In this document: piece after piece, positions 25,068-37,549 of the stretch
Layout: every line of letters begins with the position of its first letter
How positions within the stretch are numbered: position 1 is the first letter of the stretch
NCBI GenBank assembly: GCA_029204225.1
Contig: CM055097.1
Coordinates: forward strand, 70,622,252 to 70,686,251
DNA length: 64,000 nucleotides
Origin: Diphasiastrum complanatum
Lineage: Eukaryota; Streptophyta; Lycopodiopsida; Lycopodiales; Lycopodiaceae
Direction: 5' to 3'
Translations under genes and position numbers: made by a program
Notes under the pieces: model-generated
Database searches by the model: none
Seen by the model: only the letters and a program-made list of their open reading frames with translations
Told to the model about the DNA's origin: nothing

Positions 25068-25530
25068 TTGCATGTCATAGTATCTGTGGCCAATTGTTTA
25101 TGCATGTCAGATGTAAAGCTTGCATGTCTTAGCATCAGTGGTCTATTGCCCATGCATGTCAGATCTAGAGTTTGCATGACAGATTTAAGGCTTGCATGTC
25201 AGTTTGGAAGCTTGCATGTCATACCATCAGTGGTCTATTGCCCATGCATGTCAGATCTAGAGTTTGCATGACAGATCTAAAGCTTGCATGTCAGTTTTGA
25301 AGCTTGCATGTCAGTTATAAAGCTTGCATGTCACTCCATGCATTCTTGAAAGGCCATGCATGTCACTTCATGACAGTTGCATGTCAAGAATCTATGAACC
25401 CTTATGATTGCATGTCACTTCAGACAGTTGCATGTAAAGAAACTATGAACCCTTATGATTGCATGACAAGAATCTATGAACCCTTATGATTGCATATAAA
25501 GAATCTAAGATCCAACATGATTGCATGTCG
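25068..25530 (+). repeat. Array of GCATGTCA words, 5' LTR
   Basis: About 19 copies of GCATGTCA or one-base variants (GCATGACA, GCATGTAA) occur in 460 bp at irregular spacings of 20-35 bases. They are joined by AGCTT, CAGATCTA and ATCTATGAACCCTTATGATT. The array lies downstream of the inferred transcription start. Confidence 0.85.
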
Positions 25531-25926
25531 AAAAGATTGAGACTAATGAAGAGATGTCTATGCTTTTGTTAAGCTAGATATGGAATTAAGATCATTGAAT
25601 ATGAACTAAGACTATGTTAAGTAGATGTCCTACATCTAAGACCCTATTGGAAGCCATTGTATATGTAATTGGCATTGGCTAATTGGATTTGCATAATGAT
25701 AAGAAAAGAATCCTTCGAGGGGGGGGGGGGTCCCCATCTTGACCCCTCAGTGCTTCCGCTATTGTGTGAATGAATCTATGTGATGTAATGTTTTTCGAGC
25801 TTTGATTTAAAATCCTAGTTGATTTTCATTAAGTTGATTCGAGACTAGCTTATGTGAATGAAAAGCCAATTAGTTCTTTTGGCCTTTAAGAACTTAGGAC
25901 AGGCCAATTCACACCTCGACTTCACA

Positions 25927-26969
25927 GCTTGGTATCAAAGCAATGGTCTATTTTGTCATGAACTTGATGTGAAGACTTTGTATGTTTATGCATGGCAGAA
26001 GAACACAAAGCTCCACCCAGTGTTTAAGAGGCCTTGTGCAGCAAAAAGCAAGAACTATTTTGAAAAGATCAAGAAGACCAAGACTCCTACCAGGCCTGAG
26101 GAAGAACCAGATGACCACGAAACACTGGAAGCCTACTTGAGGAGGACTAGAAGACCATGCCTATCAAAAACGTACAACCCGAGACTAGTTTTGGCCATAA
26201 CATCATTGAAGGCCGTACTAGTAAAACAGAGGGAGAATTTCTTAAACCATAAAGATTGTCCTCTAGAACCACAAGAGTGTTTGAGATGTAGATCTCGAAA
26301 TACTTTAGAGAAAAACATCAAATAGGATGTTTAATCCTAAGTTGTTTTTAAGAAAGATTTTGATTCAATACTATCAGTGCTTTGCTTTGAATATGTGAGT
26401 TATGTGATCTGAGCTTTTAGTAGCTTAGTGAACGACATGTAATGATAGTTTCTGTTTGTTTGCGTACTTTTTATGCGAAAGTAAACCTTGATGACATGAT
26501 GAATTGGAATGGACCCATATTTCAAGCATCTTTTGAAATCATGAATAGGAAGTTAAGCCTCCTAAGACATTATGTAAAACCATGACTAGTATGAAAGCAT
26601 ACTAAGAAAAACGGGGACTGGAAATTTTAAGACCACTTCACCTTATGCCATTCCTGAATCCCCAAAGAAACAATTTTACTATGAAATTGTTTTTGAGCAA
26701 TCTAAAGCTCAAGATGAAAATGAAATGATTGGATCTACCCGAGACTGATTCAGTAAGCTAATTCTAAATTCATAGATTAAGAGATCTGAGCTAGATCAAG
26801 GAAGAAAAGACTCTTCACCCAAAGCTAATCTTACATATAAGATCAAATCTAAGAGAAAGAGATAAATATAAACACAGTTTTGAATCAGAGTATCTAGAAA
26901 TTTTTAACAGATTTAAGACTCTTAGTTGAGAAATTTTCATTGAGGACAACGCTTTATGCGTTGGAGGGG
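25927..26969 (+). other. Internal region of the 6.2-kb element, with primer site and a basic ORF
   Basis: The primer site is at 25930-25946 (TGGTATCAAAGCAATGG), an initiator-Met-type site with one change. The open frame runs through to 26325, ending in a basic, cysteine-containing stretch (FEKIKKTKTPTRPEEEPDD, ECLRCRSR). It opens at an ATG at 25858 inside the LTR. I do not recognise the protein; it could be a remnant of a gag C-terminus. The rest is AT-rich and non-coding. The polypurine tract GGAGGGG directly precedes the 3' LTR. Confidence 0.65.
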
Positions 26970-27472
26970 TGTACTTTGTAGGACAAATCGCCCCAAAGTA
27001 ATTAAGACTTTCCCAGCTTCCAACCCAGATAGACTTTGATGATATAGAATTATCAATGATCAGTATTCTTTTAGGATATTTTATGAATTTATTTCTTTTC
27101 ATTAATTGAGTAACAAGAATTGACACCTATAGAACTAAGAATCTTCTATGAACCATGTTTGATGGTAGTATGAACACTGACCTTTCTTTCAAGGGATGTG
27201 TAGGTACACATGAAAGTACCTGATGAATCTGAACAAGAATAAGAAGCCCTCTGGGCTTAAGGACTGATCTCTCTTTGAGGGTATGTGCAAGTACTCGATA
27301 AAGTGCCAGAAGAACAAGAATTGAAACAAGAAGGCTTTTGATAAAGTCTATAATGAAGGCTCAATATAGAGTCTATAAAGAAGGCTTATTTATAAGTCTA
27401 TAATGAAGGCTCAGAGGAGTCTATAAAGAACAGGACAAGGTTTAGGGTGTGATCACCCTAGTGACTTGCTCC

Positions 27473-27648
27473 AACATGATTGAGGATGGGCAACCTCTAG
27501 AAAATAAGTGCCAATGAACATGATTGAGGACGGGCAACCTCTGGAAAATAAGTGCCAATGAACATGATTGAGGATGGGCAACCTCTTGAAAATAAGTGCC
27601 AATGACCATGACTGAGGATGGGCAACCTCTAGAAAAAAGGGCCTAGGA
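27473..27648 (+). repeat. 44-bp tandem repeat, four units, 3' LTR
   Basis: The unit AACATGATTGAGGATGGGCA plus ACCTCTAGAAAATAAGTGCC and AATG starts at 27473, 27517, 27561 and 27605. The last unit is diverged. Each copy of the corresponding 5' LTR segment has only two units. Confidence 0.88.
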
Positions 27649-28229
27649 ATTGATGGACATATACCTTGGCTCTTCCATAGGAAGATTGCACTTGGGTGAA
27701 TTCCCAAGTTGTAACCATGTAAAATTGTATGTAATTAAAAGTCAAGTTGAAACCTTGTACCGCCTACCTCCCACCTACTTTTCCTCATGCATTCTAGGCA
27801 AATTGACACCTAGAATGGGGCACCTACCTACACTCTCACTTCATGGCCAAATCACCAAAATAACTCTCCCAAGCTAGTACACATCACCCAATTACCCTCC
27901 CTAACTAAAACACCTCATCCATGCACTCCACTTCTCTCTAAATCCAATTGGAGTCTCCCTCACACCTCATACACTTGAATTTGACACCTCACTCACTTTT
28001 GAAGCCCTCTCCACTCTCTATATAAGTGGAAATGCGCCCCTCTACTAGGAGGATTGAAGATTGATGCATCCAAAACTCTGCCATTTTGTTGCTTGTTGTG
28101 TACAGGTGCTTTGGAGAAGGGGATTGAGGCATCACCTCAAGGAGACTATGTCATTTTTGTGATTGCAGGATTAATTGGAGCTCAAACCCTCAGATTTCTA
28201 TCTCACTCTCAGGTCACCACACAAACACA

Positions 28230-28450
<221 letters not shown>

Positions 28451-28529
28451 TCTCACTTTCACCTTCTCTCGAAACTATGGTATGCTCTTGAAACTGTTAC
28501 CCATATGTCAGAATGGCTGATCAATACTT

Positions 28530-29025
28530 TTGCATGTCATAGTATCTGTGGCCAATTGTTTATGCATGTCAGATGTAGAGCTTGCATGTCTTAGCATCAA
28601 TGGTCTATTGCCCATGCATGTCAGATCTAGAGTTTGCATGACAGATCTAAGGCTTGCATGTCAGTTTGGAAGCTTGCATGTCATACCATCAGTGGTCTAT
28701 TGCCCATGCATGTCAGATCTAGAGTTTGCATGACAGATCTAAAGCTTGCATGTCAGTTTTGAAGCTTGCATGTCAGTTATAAAGCTTGCATGTCACTATG
28801 ATGCATTCCTAAAAGGCCATGCATGTCACTTCATGACAGTTGCATGTCAAGAATCTATGAACCCTTATGATTGCATGTCACTTCAAACAGTTGCATGTAA
28901 CGAATCTATGAACCCTTATGATTGCATGACAAGAATCTATAAACCCTTATGATTGCATATAAAAAATCTAAGATCCATTGGGATTGCATGACAAGAATCT
29001 AAGATCCAACATGATTGCATGTCGG
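28530..29025 (+). repeat. Array of GCATGTCA words, 3' LTR
   Basis: Same array as at 25068-25530, with one additional unit (CATTGGGATTGCATGACAAG region near 28977-28998). Confidence 0.85.
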
Positions 29026-29423
29026 AAAGATTGAGACTGATGAAGAGATGTCTATGCTTTTGTTATGCTAGATATGGAATTAAGATCATTGAATATGAAC
29101 TAAGACTATGTTTAGTTGATGTCCTACATCTGAGACCCTATTGGAATCTATTGTATATGTAATTGGCATTGTCCAATTGGATTTGCATAATGATAAGAAA
29201 AGAATCCTTCGGGGGGGGGGGGGGCTTTCCCCATCTTGACCCCTCAGTGCTTCCGCTATTGTGTGAATGAATCTATGTGATGTAATGTTTTTCGAGCTTT
29301 GATTTAAAATCTTAGTTGATTTTCATTAAGTTGATTCGAGACTAGCTTATGTGAATGAAAAGCCAATTAGTTTTTTTGGCCTTTAAGACCTTAGGACAGG
29401 CCAATGCGCACCTCGAGTTCACA

Positions 29424-29575
29424 AATCTAAGGCTTTCAAATTCTTCAAGCAGTCAAGGCATCTATAGAAAATCAGACCTAGAGGAAAATAAAAACTATTC
29501 GCACTGATGGAGACGAAGAATACATCTCCACTGAGCTCAAGGAATTCTGCAAGGCCTGTGGAATGTGAAGATTTT
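29424..29575 (+). pseudogene. Copia integrase, continuation after the nested element
   Basis: The frame resumes with KSKAFKFFKQ and reaches the second catalytic Asp context (IRTDGDEEYIS, then ELKEFCKACG). One-base changes put stops in the frame. It ends near 29575 where unrelated sequence starts, so the third catalytic residue and all of RT are missing. Confidence 0.75.
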
Positions 29576-29832
29576 CAGACCAATTAAGATCCAAATCCAT
29601 AAAATAATCTTGGATTAGAAAGACAACAAATCACCAATCTTGCCGACGTAAAAAAATTTGTCGGATTTCTATCCTCTCCATTCCTATCTCTCTACTAATC
29701 TAGATCTATTCATTTTGCTGTTGAAAATATTCTTACAGTCTGTAGAAATACAAGGAAAGTCGTGATAGTCTACATCGACATGGCCGACATCGACTTTTTC
29801 TGACAAATGATTTTGAGCCCTATCTCAACATC

Positions 29833-29949
29833 GAAGTCTTCGACTTCCACGTCGTCGACTTCATCGACATCAAAATCTCCGACTTCGACGTCTGATCAAA
29901 GAGACGCTATGAAGTCTTTGACTTCCACGTCATCGACTTCATCGACATC
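29833..29949 (+). repeat. 78-bp direct repeat with CGACTT words
   Basis: A 39-bp segment (GAAGTCTTCGACTTCCACGT, then CGTCGACTTCATCGACATC) at 29833 recurs at 29911 with two substitutions. The intervening sequence also contains CCGACTTCGACGTC. Function unknown; it resembles 975-1140 in vocabulary. Confidence 0.65.
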
Positions 29950-30159
29950 CTAAACATGCGACTTATTCTTGGCAAGTATCATGTATTTATGCATAACGTT
30001 AGCTAGCTCATAATTCGAGTATTCTACTTTCTCATAAAAGATCTAAAAGTGGTTTCTAGCAAACCTTATGGCTTCTAATGCCTCTATAGTCCAAATAGGA
30101 ACAAAAATCAATTTATATATAGGTCTTGCTAAATCTACAAAGTATTCTTCCTCAACAAT

Positions 30160-30577
30160 GGTCCAATTTCTTGAAACAGTCACAAGCAATCTTCAATAGC
30201 TCTATGATCTTCCACTTGAGAATCAGAGTATATCGCAGCCTCTCAAGCTACAAAGGAAGCAATTTGGTTGAGAAACTTACTCTCAGATATCGGTCTGAAT
30301 CAATATGCTCCGATGATATTATTTTGTGATAATCAAAGTGCCATCGCTTTATTAGCCAACCCTAGATTTTATTCCAGGAGTAAGCACATTGAGCTAAAAT
30401 ATCATTTCGTCAGAAGCAAAGTTCTCAACGAAGAGGTCAGATTACAGTACTGTAGAACACAAGATATGATACAGATGTTTTTTATAAAGCATGAAGTTTG
30501 GAATCACACAGAAAAAAGATTTTGTGTAGAACTAAGTTTGAAGGTTAAGGCATTCAAGGCTTCAGATTAAGAGGGAG
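30160..30577 (+). pseudogene. Copia RNase H fragment with polypurine tract
   Basis: The frame shows EYIAASQATKEAIWLRNLL or its equivalent across stops. After it come CDNQSAIALLANPRFYSRSK and HIELKYHFVR, then a degraded tail. The purine tract at 30568-30577 (TTAAGAGGGAG region) and TGTTGGATTATT at 30578 mark the end of the internal region and the start of the 3' LTR. Confidence 0.8.
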
Positions 30578-31976
30578 TGTTGGATTATTCTCCTTCTTAC
30601 CAATCGACTAACCGGTCTTAATCTTCATCCATTGTTTATCTAGTTCTGCGGATTTTCCCGCGTTTTTATACAGTCTGCAAAATTACAAGTGTTTTTACAC
30701 AGTCTACAGAATTACACAGAGTTTACGACAATGTCCCCTTTTTTGCCTGTCAGGAATCTCGTTGAAAAAATGCAGTGTCTCCCTTTTCGCATTTTCGCCT
30801 GACAGAAATCTCGTGTAAAATCACAGTGTTGCGTTTTTTGCTTTTTCAAAAGAGACTCAAATGTTAAGGAAATGACTGTGGCAAAGTTTGGGGCAACCCT
30901 AAATGAGATTTAAGGGCACCTTATCATTTTTCTCCTTTTTCGCAAAAAACCCGACAATGTCGCCTGTGGCTGTTTAGTTCATTTTTGCAGAGCTACAGTT
31001 TTGGTTCAATTATGCAGATAGAGCGTTTACGGCCAATTTCACTGCTTATCATCAATCAATGACAAGGATCAGATGGATGCCAGTGGATCACCAGCCAACT
31101 GACGATCGCATTTGACGACCTAATTTCTTAGTATAAATAGTTGTTCATATTCACACAATTAATAATAGTCATCAAAATTATCAGAAGAAGCATTTTGAAT
31201 GGTTAGTTCTCTCTGTCAAGCCTGCGAGCTTGAACACTCATGAGCATTCTAGGTCACTTCTTAGAGTTGTTTTAGAGATTGTTATTGCGTCACTACTTAT
31301 CAGCGTTGCACTTTCATTGTAGTCACTCAAAGATAGCATAGAGTATGCGGCTTTGATCTGCAACTTATTGTACTCATTTACTTCTGTTACGTTTTCATAT
31401 TGAATCAATATTATCCTTCATTGCATTCAGCTTTCATCTCAGAATGTATGCATTTCTGTATTTCTTCGTGACTAATTTGCGAACATTATTTGTCTGATAA
31501 TTTTCGATGCTTAATTGTTTGGCTACGTAATCACTGTAGTATTGGCGATTTTCAAAGTTAGTTACTATAAATTCAAACGTGATTTCTATCACTATTGTCT
31601 TGTTTGAAATTGATAGGTGTAGTCATGCATTGGAAAGATGAAGATAGTTTATTTCGCCATGCACACAAAGTTTTTTTTTTTTTCAAGCTAGACCTATCTT
31701 CTGCACACCACTTTCCGACAGTAATGCATGTGTTGAATGATCTCAAATGCTTCAATGTCTGATTGTTGTCTGTTTGTAATCGGTTGTTTATTCTTCATTC
31801 CGCATACTGGTTTATCTTGTTGAATTCTTAAACATTTGACGTAGGTCAATAGTGTCTGTCTACACTCTGGAGGATTGTAGATCTGTTATAGCAAGCAGTA
31901 GCTAGCAAATAGAATCGAGTTCCATCCGAGTTCTAGGAGAATCAAGACGAATCAATTCCTACCTGTTTATTCACAA
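30578..31976 (+). mobile_element. Copia 3' LTR or shared LTR
   Basis: It begins TGTTGG after a polypurine tract and contains a TATA-like AGTATAAATAG (31130-31140). Before 31976 it ends in a region resembling the end of the LTR at 21.5 kb, followed by a primer-site-like TGGTGCCAGAAGAGC. Its length of about 1.4 kb is double that of the LTR at 20.9 kb, so it is a different family or carries an insertion. The right boundary is approximate. Confidence 0.5.
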
Positions 31977-32099
31977 TAGTGGTGCCAGAAGAGCTCGATC
32001 GTCGAACTCAACAGATTCTCTTCAAAACGTACATAAATGGTATGCAACCATCATGAAGGATGCAAAGATGAATCAACCAGGATCTAGTTTGTAGGGTGA

Positions 32100-32880
32100 A
32101 GAAAAGAGGTCAACAAGAAATAAGAAAGCTCCTTCTTGCGACGATGTAAACTATGGCCTTATGTGTGACATCTTGAAGTGTCACAAGCCTTCATCCTTTG
32201 AAGAACCAAAAGACCTTCAAGAGTGGCAAGAGGCTATGCAAGAGGAACTAGATTCATTACAAAGACATGGTACATGGGATTTGGTTCATCTTCCTCTTGG
32301 TAAGAAACCCATAGATAATAAATGGGTGTATAGAACTAAGTTTCATGCAGACGGCTCAACTGCAAAATATAAGGCATGCTTGGTAGTTAAAGGCTATGAG
32401 CAAAATAAAGGGATTTGACTACGAGAAGACTTTGGCTCATGTAGTAAAGTAGACTATGCTATGCCTAATTGTTGCAAAGGCATTCTATTTTGGGTGGAAG
32501 ATCCACCAAATAGATGTGAACTCTATATTTTTGAATGGAAATAAAAGAGGAGCTACATATGGTCCAACTGCAAGGCTTCATTGTTCAAGGGCTAGAAGAT
32601 AAAGTGTGCAAGCTACGAAAGGTACTTTACAATCTTAATCAAACACCATGAGCGTGGTATGTACACATCGACAACTACTTTCTCTCCAACAATTTTATGA
32701 GAACCAATCTAGATTCTAGTCTATATGTTTTTTTTGAGTGATGGGAGTATTACTTTGGTTGTGTTGTATGTTGTTGATATCATTAATATTGAAAATGATG
32801 GAAAATTCATCAATGCCATAAAAGTAGATCTAAACAAGCAGTTTGAAATGATGGATCTTGATCTTATGAGTAGAGATTAA
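32100..32880 (+). pseudogene. Copia reverse transcriptase fragment
   Basis: The frame at 32161-32418 carries the RVT_2 signature (EWQEAMQEELDSLQRHGTWD, then KWVYRTKFHADGS). It continues with frameshifts through a DVNSIFLNG-like segment and a degraded active-site region (LYVVDI). It follows an LTR end directly, with gag, protease and integrase missing. It stops at about 32880, where a different Copia sequence begins. Confidence 0.8.
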
Positions 32881-33064
32881 AGATTGTAGAACCAGAAGCA
32901 TTCAATGAATGAGAGCAAAAGACAACAACAACATCAAAATGCAGTAGTTGATCATCAAGGCCCCTCTACAACATTCAAAATTAACTATTATGGCTCAAAC
33001 TTCATCACAGCCAAATGAAGACTATTGGTACCTCAACTTGTGAGCTATCCAGCACATGGCTTCA
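32881..33064 (+). pseudogene. Inverted Copia, piece 1: gag tail and protease start
   Basis: The frame reads MAQTSSQPNEDYWYLNL, a stop, then AIQHMAS, a mutated Copia protease active site (family consensus WYLDSGA.QHM). It stops at 33064 against a gypsy LTR. The next part of the same protease is on the minus strand at 42698, and I attribute the separation to an inversion. Confidence 0.7.
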
Positions 33065-33808
33065 CAATAAGGGGTTTCTTTCCTTGCCTAACCTAAATCC
33101 AAGATCTAGTCAATCTAGCATCAAAGAGACGGAGCTAGTTGTCACGCGGAGGTTCGTTCCCATGAGAGCGATAGTATAGTTTAGATTTCAACATGAATGG
33201 AGGATCTAACACTAACATCCATTAACACTAAGCATTAACACTACATCCATTAACCCTAAATCCACAACAATGATAGACGCTTACTCTTCTCTCTCTCCCT
33301 TTCTCTCTTACCAAAAGCATAAGAAATAGCAATCCCAATAATGATCAGATCCAACCATTAGCAAAATCCAAAGAAAGCATGAGAAATTGAAGAAAACAGA
33401 GGAAAAGCGAGGACGTTCATCAATCCATTTCTAAAGAGAACGAATCTGCTTTATTGAAATGAGGAAATGAACATGAGGAACAACTCGAGTTGGTCCCTTT
33501 GTATAGTAGAGAGGAGGACCTTGGCCTCTGAATCCTATTGGTCCAGTCTTGCCTCTCTTTTTATTCAAATTTAAAAAAGTGTGGGAACCATCAAAATTGG
33601 AGGAAAACCCAACTTTATTCACTAACTTGACATTTAGGCCCTACAACATTAAAAGTCCCGCAAAAAGACCTAAAGTCCTTTTATTAACATTCTAATTAAT
33701 CAAATAACTATGTGAACATTGGGTTGGACTTACACATGCAGGGTGTCAAATCCCTCTCACTTATTAACTAGGGTTAGGGTTGCCTTGGGATCCGCAAACC
33801 CTCCAACA
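33065..33808 (-). repeat. 3' LTR of the Tat/Athila-like gypsy element
   Basis: On the minus strand it begins TGTTGGAGGGTTTGCGGATC at 33808 and runs to about 33065. It is the reverse-complement partner of the LTR at 42699-43484. A polypurine tract (GGTGGGGGATAC, 33820-33809) directly precedes it in element sense. It has one copy of the GTGTTAATG minisatellite that is duplicated in the other LTR. Confidence 0.88.
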
Positions 33809-33858
33809 GTATCCCCCACCAAAACTAGTGGCGGTCCCACGACACCTGCAATATGCAG

Positions 33859-36793
33859 TTATTGGAGACTTTTATTGGCTTCGCGCTGAATCTTAATTAA
33901 ATGATACTGCACCTTCTCCATAAAGTCAAGACGTGCAGTATTGAAATCCAAATTATGCGGCAGGAAACAACGGTGGGCTCCGGCAATCCACTTGGAAGTT
34001 GTCCATGAGGTGAAGCGGGATTTCCAAGAGCCTCCCATCATAGTCGCACGAAAAATACAGTCGAGCAATCGACAGCTGATCTTTGATTTGCTCTGAGTCC
34101 ATCGGCTTATTTGGATCAAATGCCAGGGTAGGAAGGCAATCATCCCATTTGGTTGCCACTAACGCCAACAGAGTTAGATCTTTTGCAAACATTGCCGATT
34201 GTCGCACCGTTGGATCCGGAGAGTGGACATACTCTCTTTGATATGCCTGTAAGGCCCAGTGAAAATCCACTAAAATATTCCACCTGTAAGCCTGGTGGAT
34301 GATTGGCCAATTGGACATATGGATGGTGATTTTATCCATACCCAATCCCAAATCTTTCCATTTTTGTTTTCGTGGCATTGGCATGTAATAAGGATCTACC
34401 CGAAACTGGTGAGGGCTAGCGACGTAACTCCTAATTGATTCCGAAGTTTTCTCAAAAACCGTGATTCTCCATGCCGGCTGCTCTTCCAATGCAGGTATTT
34501 TGTCCAATTCTTTGCCGGTCTCAATCTCGGAGGTCTTAAATTTGAGAACCCATCCACCACGCGAGGACTCATGTGGATGTTGCTTTTAGAAGGTCTGGAT
34601 CTGGTCCTCGACGCTAATGGGCCTTCTGAATAAATGGCTTGTCCTTGATGAGGATGGACCCACTTGTACTGTCGGTATAGTTGGCGGTTGATCTGCTAGA
34701 TCTGGAACTCCCCCCTAGTCCATGCTCGAATCAACCCCTGTATCCATCTGTACAACTTCTTGGCGCAAAGGGGAGAATTGCGGCATGATCGGGACGGGGA
34801 TTTGTGGTCCGGCTTCCAACACTTGAACGACAGCGTTTTCATAGGCGTCGATGGTCTCTTTTGCCTTTTCCAACTCGGTTGAAGCTGCTCCTTTGAACCT
34901 ATCAAAGCGGCCTTGGAATCCCTAAAGGGCCACTTTGTATGTTTCCACTTTCTTGAACAAATATGCAATCTTTGTCGGTGTGACTGGATGATCGGGTATT
35001 TGTGTTTGCAGATATGCATCATGCTCAAGGGTGGTCGCATCCAATTCACCTTGAAGCCGTGTGCGATCTTGTTCGGCCATTTGTAATTGCCCCTTCAGCA
35101 GCTGCACCTGTTGCTTGGCATCTTGCACTGCCTTATCTACCTGATCTTGTGCGGTTGTCAGGGCATTTTGCAAGGAGCTGATGTAGGTTTCCAAGCGATC
35201 AGCTTGTTGCTGGGCCAATGTCTTTTCGCTTTCAGCCTTTTCTTCATGTTGCTTGGCTATCTTCACCTCTCGATCCAGCTGGACAATTTTTGGGTTGATT
35301 AGAGTGTTTTCAGATCCTAAAACAGAGATCCTTTGTTCCATTTCCTTTTTTTTTATCTATCATAGACTGGATCACTTGCCCAAGGCTTAAAACTAACCCA
35401 AGAGCATCACCAGAATCGACAGTCGTGGAGGTGGCAGCAGCAGGAGACCCTGATGGTACTGTCCGTGGTAGGTATGGAATAGGTGCCAAAGTCTCTTCTT
35501 CTTCAAAAATATCCTCGTCTTCAAACCCTTCAGGCACCGTGGCGTCGAACTGCTTTGGTGACTTGACAGTTGTGTCGACCCGAAGTGTGGCTGGGCTACC
35601 CTGTGTAGGTGGTTGCTGACTGGCATCTTCCACACCAACAGTAGCTTCATGGATATGCCTGAATCCTCTTCTAGGGGATTGGGGTTCAAAGGGTGCTGGG
35701 CTCTAGGGCATTTCAAAGATTTCGGTGGCCCTAAGGGGTCGGAATCATCGAACATATCCATGAAGAACTGTGTATTGGGTGAGGTTGTTTCGATGTGCGG
35801 GGGTGAGGCGGCATGGGCAGCTGTGATGGGAATGGTAGGCCCAATGGTCACAGACTGTCCTTGTATGGGAGCAGAGGCGAGGAAAGCATTAGAGGCGAGG
35901 GGAATGGGAAGTTCAGTGCGAACAGCAGCAGGGGGTGGAAGCGCAGCTAACGAGGTATGCCTAGTACGACGTCGTGACGCGGAAGGCGAGTCAGGAATTA
36001 CGATCTCGCTGCATGGAAGACGATGACTATGAGAACTTGAGGCCTGGTGAGATGACTCGACTGGTGCTTCTTCGTAAACCGAAAGCACAGAATCCAAGTG
36101 GAAGCCATGGATTCTGTTTTCTAAGTGAGAAGTGGCTAAGAGAGACAATAGAGAGCCAACAGTGAACTGCTGCTTTGTATTGGCCTTAATAGCTCACTTG
36201 AGCTCACCAGAAACATTCTTGAACTAGTTATATGGTTCAAGAGGGGCTTTGGCCAACTTGATGTGGGACTCCACTATCCTGTGAAGGATTTGAGATGCGA
36301 TGTGGTCTTTCCTGAGGTTGCCAACCATCAGGAAATGATTCAACAATTGGGCAGCGGCGTGGATGGAAGGCTCAATGATGGCTTCCAGAAGGTAACCATC
36401 ATTAGTCCAATGCAGATCGTTGGTGAGATCAATGTATGGCTTGATGGCCTATTTGGCGTGCTTGTGATTGGGTGAGGCATGCGTACCGAATGAGATTCCT
36501 ATAACTGCAAGTGCGGCCTCAGTGACGCGCACCTTGTGTGTGGCTCCTTGGAAGGTGATATAAAACTTGGATTTCTCTTTCTTCCACGTACTGAAGGCAA
36601 GAGTGATGAAATCCATATTGATGGATCCCAAAAATGCTCTCTCATGAATATTTATTGCAGTAAGTAGAAGCTCCGCAAGGGTCATCCACTAAGTGACCAT
36701 GCTTGTGCTAGGAAGAATCATGATGTCCGTTGCAGATGAGACATCACGATGGATAGTATAGCGCGGAGACTGGGAAGTATCGGTAGAAGACAT
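33859..36793 (-). pseudogene. Additional ORF between integrase and 3' LTR of the gypsy element
   Basis: A roughly 980-codon frame, broken by several stops and shifts, runs from an ATG at 36793 (MSSTDTSQSPRYTIHRD). In order: a globular N-terminal part (FLGSINMDFITLAFSTWKK, YITFQGATHKVRV); a Ser/Pro-rich and acidic middle (36148-35310); a long coiled coil at 35341-34922 rich in Gln, Glu and Lys; and a C-terminal domain at 34507-33953 with many Trp and Tyr (PYYMPMPRKQKWKDLGLGM). Athila and Tat elements are known to carry env-like or other extra ORFs here. I recognise no membrane anchor or named domain, so its function is unknown. Confidence 0.6.
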
Positions 36794-37549
36794 GATGATC
36801 AGAAAGGAATTATAACCGCGTGAGAATGTATCAGAAGGCAATGCAAAAAATTTGGAAGGCTTTGGTCGCAAGAAAAATTCGCAAGAGCTTTGGTAGCACA
36901 AGTGAGGAATGAATCGAATTCAGCCAACTTATAGGTGAATTTGGTGGGTCCATTACACTGAATAGTCGTTGGGTTGATCAGTTCTAAACAAAAATTTGCA
37001 GGCATGTACAAACTGTAAAAATAGGCTATAAAAATCTCGGCAAAGGTTTCTAGGGATCTGAACCTATTAGACGAACGTTTTCCAGGGCTGGTGAAGGATG
37101 AACCTTCGCCAAGTTACTGTCATAAATGCTTTTTTTCACAATCTGAATCTATGGACAACCTAATTTTGATATTTTAAGATCATCTAGCAGGTCGACGAAG
37201 GTTCATAATGATGTTATGATGTTTGGCGAAGGTTTCCAAAATGGCATATCAGTGAACATTCGTCTGACTCAAAAATTGAATTTTCTCTTGTCAGAAACTT
37301 TCGCCCACCTCAATTTAGATAAATCAAGGGTGGATGTACAGTCTGAAAGCTCAGCAAGGGTTTCTGATACTGTATTGGCCAAATCGTCCCAAAATAGTGG
37401 TTTTCTAGGTCATTTTCCATAAAAATATTGTGCTTTTGTTTTCTTATCTTGATGACTTCTTGACTTTTGCTCATCAGTCTTTTCTTATTTTTTCTTTTTT
37501 TTTCTTTTTCTTTTTTCAACTGTCTTTTTTCAAAAAAAAAGTCAACAAA

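Noticed and set aside
25068-25530. CRISPR-like array
   Set aside because: The repeated word is only 8 bases, spacers are irregular and related to each other, and the setting is a plant LTR.
35613-36026. Plus-strand 137-codon ORF
   Set aside because: It is antisense to the Ser/Pro-rich part of the gypsy extra ORF, with no domain.
33953-36793. Independent host gene on the minus strand
   Set aside because: It lies between integrase and polypurine tract of one gypsy element, in the same orientation, and is full of stops, so it is better treated as part of the element.
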